From Labrys wisconsinensis (lineage in GTDB: Bacteria > Pseudomonadota > Alphaproteobacteria > Rhizobiales > Labraceae): a stretch of 64,000 nt of DNA. The stretch spans positions 372,001-436,000 of the forward strand of contig NZ_JAUSVX010000003.1 in the NCBI RefSeq assembly GCF_030814995.1, in the 5' to 3' direction. Shown piece by piece: positions 34,234 through 41,935 of the stretch (position 1 is the stretch's first letter; the number at the start of each line of letters is the position of its first letter). A program made the position numbers and the translations under genes. The notes beneath the pieces are model-generated. The model made no database searches. It saw only the letters and a program-made list of their open reading frames with translations, and had not been told where the DNA came from.

Positions 34234-34914
34234 TCAGGCGGCGGAGCGGCTCTCCAGGAACACCGGCCACAGGCCGGGCGGCACGGTCAACGGAGCCGCG
34301 CGCCGGATGACGTTGCCGAGCCAGGGCATCTCGTCCGGCGGGATATCCTTGACGTGATAGAGCAGACCGGCCGTGCCGCGCGCCGCGACCTCCTTCCTGA
34401 GGTGCTTTTCGACATGCTCGACCGGGGCGACGCGCACCGGCCGGTAGCTCGCCAGCGTGTCGACGCGCGCCGGCAGCGTCCTCAGGGCGGTCGGCAACAC
34501 GGCATTGCCAGCCGAGAGATAGCGGAAGCCGAGCCCCTCCAGCACCTGCAGCGCCGGCCCGGACGTGAAGTTCCAGGGCGGGACATAGCCCTCGACGCGC
34601 GAGCCCAGCATGTCCTCGAGGCGAAGCTTGCCGCCCTGCAGCTCCGCCGTCATCGTCTCGCGCGCAATGTCGGCGGGAAACTCGTCCCGCCGCGCCGGCG
34701 TGCCGCGGTTGGCATGAAGGACGCCGTGCTGGAACACGCTGAAATTGCCGTTGCGACGGATATAGGACGCCATCTCGGGCGTGAGCTTGCCCGGAATCAC
34801 CGCCAGAAGGCAGTGCATGCCCCTCTCCACGAACTGGTCGAGAACGCCCATCAGCTCGTCGTAGCAGCGGTAGATGTCGTCGATCCGGTGGAACAGGCAG
34901 GCATTGCCGAGCAT
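34234..34914 (-). CDS. Polysaccharide deacetylase-like protein
   Basis: A 226-residue protein resembling compact NodB-fold deacetylases: FHRIDDIYRCYDEL (tandem Asp), LLAVIPGKLTPEMASYI, FSVFQHGVLHANRG (two His), and VEGYVPPWNFTSGPALQVLE with the family P-P-W-N. The start at 34914 is the first that leads directly into the conserved region; an in-frame extension to 35136 is Arg/Pro-rich and probably not translated. No signal peptide. It converges on the hydroxyacid dehydrogenase with a 12-bp gap. The metal site appears intact but the substrate is unknown. Confidence 0.65.
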   Translation of the reverse strand: MLGNACLFHRIDDIYRCYDELMGVLDQFVERGMHCLLAVIPGKLTPEMASYIRRNGNFSVFQHGVLHANRGTPARRDEFPADIARETMTAELQGGKLRLEDMLGSRVEGYVPPWNFTSGPALQVLEGLGFRYLSAGNAVLPTALRTLPARVDTLASYRPVRVAPVEHVEKHLRKEVAARGTAGLLYHVKDIPPDEMPWLGNVIRRAAPLTVPPGLWPVFLESRSAA

Positions 34915-35159
34915 GGAGGATCGTTCCCGCGGTGGAGGCCTGCCGGCCCCCACCGGCGACAGCGTGTCCCGCCCTGATAGCACGCCGCACCGGCCCGCGC
35001 GAAAGGGGGCGGCAAGCCGGTCGTGCCTCGGTTTGAAGTTTCCCCGCACGCTTTTCGCGAGGGCTGCACTTCGCCGATCCGAGGCCGGGCGCGTGCCGCG
35101 GCGCCTGGAGTTCAGCCACACTCCGCCCGCCGACAAATCACGATCCCTGGGCCGCGGCG

Positions 35160-35573
35160 CTAGTTCCCCATCAGCTTGAGGACACGATCGAGCCCGCCAA
35201 TTCGGTCACGCAGAGCCGTCCCCGCGGCATCGAGCTTCGCTGCCTCAGCAGGCCCTCCCGGCTTCCCGCTGCAAGCGAAGAGGCGTGGTCCATCCTTATC
35301 GAGCCGACGCGCGGCAGCAATCTCACGATTGCGTTGCTCGACCACTCTCGCCCGGTAGGCTGTGGCTTGCGGTAGGGTGCGAGCCCTCTGGATCTGGGCG
35401 CTCAGCCGATTTCCGTCCCTGATCACCGCAGCGATGTCCGCCTTCAGCCTCGAATAGCCGTCCCGGCACCGCGCTTCCTCGCTGGAAACTGCCGCCCCTG
35501 CTGAAGCCGAGCTACCGGAATGCACGATGGCGACGACGATGGCAGGCAAACAGACCCGTAGCTGAAAGCGCAT
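35160..35573 (-). CDS. Small secreted hypothetical protein
   Basis: A 137-residue protein. MRFQLRVCLPAIVVAIVHSG followed by SSASAGAAVSSEE is a clear signal peptide; the mature part of about 110 residues is mostly helical and charged, with a heptad-like Ala/Arg/Asp-rich segment and two cysteines (in EARCRDG and FACSGKP) that could form a disulfide. The start at 35573 is chosen for the signal. I do not recognise a family. It is alone, in the patchy region 34.9-36.5 kb. Confidence 0.55.
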   Translation of the reverse strand: MRFQLRVCLPAIVVAIVHSGSSASAGAAVSSEEARCRDGYSRLKADIAAVIRDGNRLSAQIQRARTLPQATAYRARVVEQRNREIAAARRLDKDGPRLFACSGKPGGPAEAAKLDAAGTALRDRIGGLDRVLKLMGN

Positions 35574-35620
35574 TCGTCCCCCCAATCCGCAGCTTCCTGC
35601 CATCGTATCATGTCTGAACA

Positions 35621-35895
35621 GGCGCGCGCGGCCCGAGCATCGGCGAGGCGGCGCTGACCGCCACGCCGCAGGCGGGCCCGATCGTCGGCTCTGGCCTCGA
35701 CGTATTCGAGCACAAGCCGGTCGACCCCGCCGATCTCCTTCTCGTCATGGACAATGTCATCGCCGCGCCGCGCTCGTCGTACTGGATCGACGGCTTCCTC
35801 GACAGCGTGGTGCGGGACGCGATCAAGGGCATCGTCGCGGCGATGCCGGGACGATGCCCGACCATGTCGTCATCGCCGCAGCGCTCGGCCTGCGA
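35621..35895 (+). pseudogene. Decayed partial copy of the D-2-hydroxyacid dehydrogenase 3' end
   Basis: The DNA aligns by eye with 33905-34178 at roughly 80% identity, e.g. both contain GCGGGACGCGATCAAGGGCA and the GTATTCGAG/GTGTTCGAG region encoding the catalytic Glu. The first three quarters of the gene, including the NAD domain, are missing, and a one-base deletion near 35852 breaks the frame. It marks either a past tandem duplication or recombination with a related locus. Confidence 0.8.
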
Positions 35896-35969
35896 GACTT
35901 GCGGGGTGGCAGGGCCATTCGCCATGATAGGACAGCGCTATCGCGTTTCACGTCAGGAATGGCCCGGCT

Positions 35970-36404
35970 TTGCTCCAGGTGCGGAAGGATTTGGCACGGC
36001 AACCGACGCGGGCGGTAATCAACAACCTCGCCGCTCGGTTCGGCTTCGAAATTCACGACTGCATGCAGGATTGGGAATGGGAGGTCTCGGATCCGGATCG
36101 GATCGAAGAGTTTCTCGACGCATATGCGAGCGGAGACCTCGGCGACGACGAACGGTTCACGCTCATGGAGACGATCCTTGAGTCGCTCGAAGAGTCCGGT
36201 CGTCAACCTGAGTCCGATTCGCTCTGGGCGATGGCGCTCGAGAACCTCGAGACTCACATTCGTCTCCACGCCTCGACCGTCCTCTATTGGTCGTGCCTCG
36301 AAACTGACGATCTCGCATTGGCATGGACCGTAGCCCCGTTCTGCCGACGGATCCTCGATAACCACCGTGACCTCTTTGAAGATGACGGCTCGGCGCCGTC
36401 CTGA
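35970..36404 (+). CDS. Hypothetical acidic protein of 144 residues
   Basis: The frame gives a compact acidic protein with several Trp and conserved-looking blocks: LAARFGFEIHDCMQDWEWEV, then RIEEFLDAYASGDL, RFTLMETILESLEESGR, STVLYWSCLET and VAPFCRRILDNH. The G+C is lower than in neighbours and codon use is less biased. It resembles small orphan proteins that look like immunity or antitoxin-type partners, but I recognise no named family. The start could be ATG or a near alternative; the TTG/CTG context was not decisive. It lies directly after the dehydrogenase remnant. Confidence 0.55.
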   Translation: MLQVRKDLARQPTRAVINNLAARFGFEIHDCMQDWEWEVSDPDRIEEFLDAYASGDLGDDERFTLMETILESLEESGRQPESDSLWAMALENLETHIRLHASTVLYWSCLETDDLALAWTVAPFCRRILDNHRDLFEDDGSAPS

Positions 36405-36540
36405 TCATCGGCGTCGAGGCCGTCTACGCAGGGAAGGCTGATCGGCGTGGGAGACCTCTTGCCGACGGGGCTATCGGAAGCCCTTGTGCCGGCCCGTTGC
36501 CTTGCGAAGGTTTCACGACGCCTCTTCGAGCAGGCCTCCC

Positions 36541-37962
36541 CTACCCCGCGAACCCGAACGGCGACAGCGTCTTCACGAACTCCGAATCGCGCGGCTCCTT
36601 GCCGATCGGCGGGGCGGCGCGCTGGCCGCAGTCGGGGCGGGGGCAGAGCCGGCAATTGACGCCGATCGGGGTCGGCTCGATGGTCTTGAGGTCGATGCCG
36701 CGGCTGTAGACCAGCCGCTCCGCTGATTTGAGGTCGCAGGCGAGGCCGACGGCGAAGGCCGGCTCCGGCCGGCCCCAGGGGGTCAGGCCGCGGCGCACGG
36801 TGCGCGCGATCGAGAAATAGCGCTCGCCGTCCGGCATCTCGACCACCTGGGTCAGGATCCGCCCCGAGGCCTCGAAGGCCTTGTGCACGTTCCACAAGGG
36901 GCAGGTGCCCCCGAAGCGCGAGAAGGGAAAGCCGCCCGAGGACAGGCGCTTGGAGACGTTGCCGGCAGCATCCAGGCGGATCATGAAGAAGGAGACGCCG
37001 CGGCTCTTCGGGCGCTGCAGCGTGGTCAGCCGATGGCAGACCTGCTCGAAGCTCATCTCGAAGCGCTGGCCGATCAGGTCGATGTCGTAGCCGGTCTCCT
37101 CCGCCGCCTTGAACACCCGGGCATAGGGCATCAGCACCGCGGCGGCGACATAGTTGAGGAGGGTCAGGCGGAACAGCCGCTTCGCCCGCTCGTCGAGGAG
37201 GCCGGCGCTCGCCACCAGCGGAGCCACCGCCGCCTCGGCCTCCAGCGTCGCGAGCTGGAACGCCATCTGGAACAGCCGCGAGGACGGCTCCAGCAGTTCG
37301 GACAGGTTGAGGTTGCGGCGATGGGCGTCGAAGCTGCGCGCCAGCGCGCCCATCACCGCGCCCGGCAGCACGCGCACCCGGATGCGGTGCCGGCCCGACA
37401 GGCGCTCGGCGAGCGCCGTGTGGAACTGGCCGGGGAGCGGGGCCATGTCCTCGTGCAGGCGCTCGGCCGCGGCGTCGAGCTCGGGGAAATGATTGCGCCG
37501 CTCGGCCAGCAGGTCGCGCACCCGCTCGACGGCGATGTCGGCGCCGGCCTCGGCGGGCGGCCCCTGCCCCGCCTCGACGCTGCGCCGATGCTCGCGATAG
37601 AGGCCGTAGAGCATTTCGATCAGTTGCGCCGCATTGGGCGCATTGGCGATCAGGTCCTGGATCTCGCCCCGGCTGACGGAAACGGCGGCGAGGGCGGGAT
37701 CGGCGAGGATTTCGGCAATGCCTTCCTCGGTGACGCGCTTCTCGCTCTCCATCAGCGAGCGCAGGTCGATGTCGAAGGCCGAGGCGAGGCGCAGCAGCAC
37801 ATTGGCGGTGAGCGGGCGCTGATTGCGCTCGATCAGGTTGAGATAGGAGATCGAGACACCGAGCCGCTCGGCCATCTCGGTCTGCGTCAGGCCGTGCTCC
37901 TGGCGGATGCGGCGCAGGCGCGCTCCGGCAAACAGCTTGCGATCATCGAACCCCGTGCTCAT
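36541..37962 (-). CDS. ScfR/RamB-type regulator (XRE HTH plus DUF2083-like domains)
   Basis: A 473-residue protein. The N-terminal XRE helix-turn-helix (about 12-70) reads ARLRRIRQEHGLTQTEMAER and LGVSISYLNLIERNQRPLTA. The middle contains an IrrE/ImmA-like region that lacks a clear HEXXH. The C-terminal domain has FGGTCPLWNVHKAFEASGRI and the cysteine cluster NCRLCPRPDCGQR near residue 443, which may bind a metal or iron-sulfur group. This is the architecture of short-chain fatty-acid regulators (ScfR) and RamB, which control acetate/propionate and glyoxylate-cycle genes. It is divergent from aceA, as expected for that role. Confidence 0.9.
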   Translation of the reverse strand: MSTGFDDRKLFAGARLRRIRQEHGLTQTEMAERLGVSISYLNLIERNQRPLTANVLLRLASAFDIDLRSLMESEKRVTEEGIAEILADPALAAVSVSRGEIQDLIANAPNAAQLIEMLYGLYREHRRSVEAGQGPPAEAGADIAVERVRDLLAERRNHFPELDAAAERLHEDMAPLPGQFHTALAERLSGRHRIRVRVLPGAVMGALARSFDAHRRNLNLSELLEPSSRLFQMAFQLATLEAEAAVAPLVASAGLLDERAKRLFRLTLLNYVAAAVLMPYARVFKAAEETGYDIDLIGQRFEMSFEQVCHRLTTLQRPKSRGVSFFMIRLDAAGNVSKRLSSGGFPFSRFGGTCPLWNVHKAFEASGRILTQVVEMPDGERYFSIARTVRRGLTPWGRPEPAFAVGLACDLKSAERLVYSRGIDLKTIEPTPIGVNCRLCPRPDCGQRAAPPIGKEPRDSEFVKTLSPFGFAG

Positions 37963-37987
37963 GTATGTCTTTTTACAATTTCACTCA

Positions 37988-38017
37988 TGTCATGTCGATA
38001 CATTTCATCACATGACA
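37988..38017. promoter_or_regulatory. Inverted repeat in the ScfR-like/aceA promoter region
   Basis: TGTCATG (37988-37994) and CATGACA (38011-38017) are perfect inverted copies separated by 16 bp, centred in an AT-rich 170-bp spacer. The site is 26 bp upstream of the regulator start and about 120 bp upstream of aceA. It is the best candidate operator for autoregulation and aceA control. Confidence 0.45.
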
Positions 38018-38133
38018 CTTTCGCCTTGCCGAACTGGCTCTTAACACTCTGCGCTGTCGAACTTTTCCGTTAGGGTTGCCGTTGTCAATCACACGGGCGG
38101 CGGCCACGCCGTCGCGAGACAGCGAGACGCATC

Positions 38134-39438
<1,305 letters not shown>

Positions 39439-39455
39439 ACGAGAGGAGAGACGCC

Positions 39456-39692
39456 ATGAACGCCATCGTCCGGGGCGAGTTCCGCCCCCTCCCCGGTTCC
39501 GACGAGACCGAGCGCGACAAGGCGGTGCGCCGCGTCGCCGATGCGGTGCACCGCGTCAACGAGGCCATCATCCGCGCCGTGGAAGCCGGCGTCTCGGTCG
39601 AGCTGGTCCGCACCTCGCGCTATCACGACGGGCGCGGCAACTGGGGCGACCAGATGATCCCGACCATCCGCGAAGCCGCCATTGCCGGCTGA
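39456..39692 (+). CDS. Small protein downstream of isocitrate lyase
   Basis: A 78-residue protein, probably co-transcribed with aceA (17-bp gap; GAGAGGAGAG precedes the ATG). The core VADAVHRVNEAIIRAVEAGV and SVELVRTSRYHDGRGNWGDQ is well formed, predicted helix then a polar C-terminal part ending MIPTIREAAIAG. I do not recognise a family name. The strong ribosome site and tight coupling support a real gene, possibly a modulator of the lyase. Confidence 0.75.
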   Translation: MNAIVRGEFRPLPGSDETERDKAVRRVADAVHRVNEAIIRAVEAGVSVELVRTSRYHDGRGNWGDQMIPTIREAAIAG

Positions 39693-39749
39693 AGCTGTCT
39701 AGACATGTCCAGGCTGGGCGCGCCCGGCCTGGACGACCGGAGGAACGCC

Positions 39750-39965
39750 ATGCTGACCACGCAAGCCCCCTCGCAGCGCGACGCCGCGCCACCGGCGATC
39801 GAGCCACCTTCGCCCTGGACCGTCCTCGCCCATCCCGACGGCAGGCCGCTGCTCGGCGCCCGCAGCCTGTGGACTGTCGGGATCACCTGGCTCGAGGGCG
39901 GGCGCGGCGCAGCGCCGGCACGGATCGAGGCACGGCGCGAGGCGGAGCTGGGACCAGGGCGTTGA
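39750..39965 (+). CDS. Short hypothetical protein
   Basis: A possible 71-residue protein starting at 39750 with GGAGG 5 nt upstream. The sequence is Pro/Ala/Arg-rich (PPAIEPPSPWTVLAHPDGRP, then LLGARSLWTVGITWLEGG) with no recognisable domain. The ribosome site is good but the composition is close to that of random high-G+C frames, so confidence is modest. Confidence 0.35.
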   Translation: MLTTQAPSQRDAAPPAIEPPSPWTVLAHPDGRPLLGARSLWTVGITWLEGGRGAAPARIEARREAELGPGR

Positions 39966-40060
39966 GGCGGACTGGAGGCCTCGCCATCCGTCCGGCACGA
40001 GAGCCGACCGGATCCCGCGACTTCCGGCGGGAGTCCGTCGAGAAACGCTCCTCCGCCGCT

Positions 40061-40084
40061 AAGCAGGTTCGGGAGAACCTGCTT
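40061..40084. repeat. Perfect hairpin with GCAGGTTC/GAACCTGC core
   Basis: AAGCAGGTTC (40061-40070), loop GGGA, GAACCTGCTT (40075-40084). It sits 4 bp beyond the stop of the leftward hydrolase gene at 40089. The same 8-bp core arms occur in the hairpin at 51106-51130, also right after a stop codon. It may act as a terminator or be a dispersed palindromic element. Confidence 0.6.
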
Positions 40085-40088
40085 GAGT

Positions 40089-40784
40089 TCATCGAAGCTG
40101 CTCGCTCAGGAACGCACCTGTCCGCCCGTTCGCGAGCGCGGCCGCCTCGGCGTTGTAGTGAGCGCCGTTGTGGCGCGCGAAGGCGTGGTTCTGGCCGGGG
40201 TAGCTGAAGACGATCGCGTTGTCCTTCGAGGCGAGCGCGGACTTGATGGCGGCCTGAGCGGCCTTGGAGATGAATTCGTCTTCCTCCGCCAGGTGCATCA
40301 GCAGCGGAGCCCTGAGGCCATCGACCTCGTCGAGATATTTTTCGGTGTCTCCGCCATGGTAGGCCACCGCCGCGTCGGCGCCGAAACGCGCGGCAGTCAG
40401 GAACGCCATCAGGCCACCGAGGCAGAAGCCCATCACCGCCACCTTGCCCGTGCAGTCGGGCAGGTGAGCCACGCTGCTCAGGACGTGGCTGATGTCCTCC
40501 GCGCCCCGATCGCGGTCGAAGGCGGCATAGAGCTGCAGACCCCGCTGCCAGTCCGGCTCCGAGCTCACGCCCAGATCGACGCCCGGCTCCTGGCGCCAGT
40601 AGAGGTCCGGCGCGACCGCGATGAAGCCCTGCTGGGCGAGTTCATCGCATGTCTTGCGGATGTCGGCATTGACCCCGAAGACCTCGTGCAGAACCACGAC
40701 GGCAGGCGCGGGCAGCGCGGCCGGCCGTGCGACATAGGCACCGAAGGCGCCGTCGGGGGCGCGGATCGCAAGATGATTGCTCAT
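40089..40784 (-). CDS. Dienelactone hydrolase family protein
   Basis: A 231-residue alpha/beta hydrolase with the cysteine nucleophile in VMGFCLGGLMAF (C121), the DLH acid in HLAEEDEF and the catalytic His in YPGQNHAFARHNG. VVVLHEVFGVNADIRKTCDE and APDLYWRQEPGVD are standard DLH blocks. It would hydrolyse a lactone or ester of an aromatic-degradation type compound, cytoplasmic. It lies 108 bp downstream of the other hydrolase gene on the same strand. Confidence 0.93.
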   Translation of the reverse strand: MSNHLAIRAPDGAFGAYVARPAALPAPAVVVLHEVFGVNADIRKTCDELAQQGFIAVAPDLYWRQEPGVDLGVSSEPDWQRGLQLYAAFDRDRGAEDISHVLSSVAHLPDCTGKVAVMGFCLGGLMAFLTAARFGADAAVAYHGGDTEKYLDEVDGLRAPLLMHLAEEDEFISKAAQAAIKSALASKDNAIVFSYPGQNHAFARHNGAHYNAEAAALANGRTGAFLSEQLR

Positions 40785-40892
40785 GGGGCTTTCCTGGATG
40801 ACTGGGCGCGAACGGGCGCCGGCCGGTCGCGGGTGCGCCGGCGCGGGAATGATGCGCCGGCGCGGCCCCGCTCGATCGGCCGGATCGGCAGG

Positions 40893-41591
40893 TCAGGCCG
40901 CGTGCGCGGTCCTGGCGACCGCGGCGGAGGCATTGCGGATCACCTCGAGCACGGCCCGCGGTTGCGAGAGCATGGGGACGTGGCTGCTCGCGAGCTCGAC
41001 GGTCGTGGCGCCCATGCGCTTGGCGGCGAAGCGCTCCAGCTCCGGATTGACGGTGCGATCCTGGGTGGCGACGATCGACCAGCTCGGCTTGGTCCGCCAG
41101 GCGACGCCGTCATGCTTCTGGGTGAACAGGTCCATCGCCGGCGCGAAATGGGTCGCGTAGGCGATCTCCTGCTCCTCGGGAGTGAGGTCTCCGGCGAAGC
41201 AGACCGTGCCCTCCGGCTTCAGCCAGACGCGGCCGTCGGCGACGTCGATGTGCTTGAAGATGTCGGTCCTGGGGAACTTTTCCTGCTGGCCCTGCGACGT
41301 CTCGGTCTCGTCCGGGCCCAGGGCCGCGATATAGACCAGGGCGGCCACTTTGGGGTCCAGACCGGCGTGCGTGATGACGGTGCCGCCGTAGGAATGGCCG
41401 ACGAGAACGACCGGGCCTTCGACGCGCGCGATCGTTCGGATGGTCGCGTCGACATCGCCCTTCAGCGTGTCCAGGCCGTACTGGGCGGCCATCACCTCGT
41501 GGCCCTCCGCCCGCAGCGTCGGGATCAGCTTCTGGAAGCATGAGCCATCGGCCCAGATTCCGTGCGCGAAGACGATACTCGGCTTAGCCAT
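40893..41591 (-). CDS. Alpha/beta-fold hydrolase
   Basis: A 232-residue esterase/acyl hydrolase-like protein. Oxyanion loop FAHGIWADGSCFQK, nucleophile elbow VLVGHSYGGTVIT (S67), and a late catalytic His in SSHVPMLSQP. It resembles the salicylate-esterase/hydroxynitrile-lyase-like bacterial hydrolases often found in stress-responsive clusters. GGAGGGAGAAG precedes the ATG at 41591. It is divergent from the large winged-helix/NTPase regulator at 41936, a common pairing. Confidence 0.9.
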   Translation of the reverse strand: MAKPSIVFAHGIWADGSCFQKLIPTLRAEGHEVMAAQYGLDTLKGDVDATIRTIARVEGPVVLVGHSYGGTVITHAGLDPKVAALVYIAALGPDETETSQGQQEKFPRTDIFKHIDVADGRVWLKPEGTVCFAGDLTPEEQEIAYATHFAPAMDLFTQKHDGVAWRTKPSWSIVATQDRTVNPELERFAAKRMGATTVELASSHVPMLSQPRAVLEVIRNASAAVARTAHAA

Positions 41592-41935
41592 GATCTTCTC
41601 CCTCCGTGAACCTTCTGCGGCCACCGCAGGGATTGCGGCGGCCAGACCCCGGAACCGACGGCGCCGGGCAGAGCATTGCGACGGGACCGACCGCTGCGGG
41701 GCGCCATGAAGCGGGGCATGCGGCCCCTCGCCGGCGATGTTCGCCTCTCGCGGACGCTTTCGACGAGGACCCGATCCGCAGTCTCATTCTACCTCGGGCG
41801 ATCCGCCAGTGAAGGGATGTGATTGTTTGTGACGTGGCGTGGCGGAACCCTGCCTGCGGAGCGCCGACGAACGACTCAAGTTCGTCGAGGTGTTGGGGTA
41901 AAGAGGGGGCACGGTCGGAATGTGCCGGTGCGGCC
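41592..41935. other. Divergent intergenic region, hydrolase / winged-helix NTPase regulator
   Basis: About 344 bp. No gene and no clear dyad seen. The last 120 bp before the regulator are lower in G+C. An upstream in-frame start for the regulator exists at 41819 but lacks family match. Confidence 0.4.

Noticed and set aside
35823-36365. - strand frame of 180 codons overlapping the 144-residue + strand gene
   Set aside because: The + strand product has better amino-acid make-up, with a Trp-rich conserved look; only one of the two is likely real, but this is not certain.
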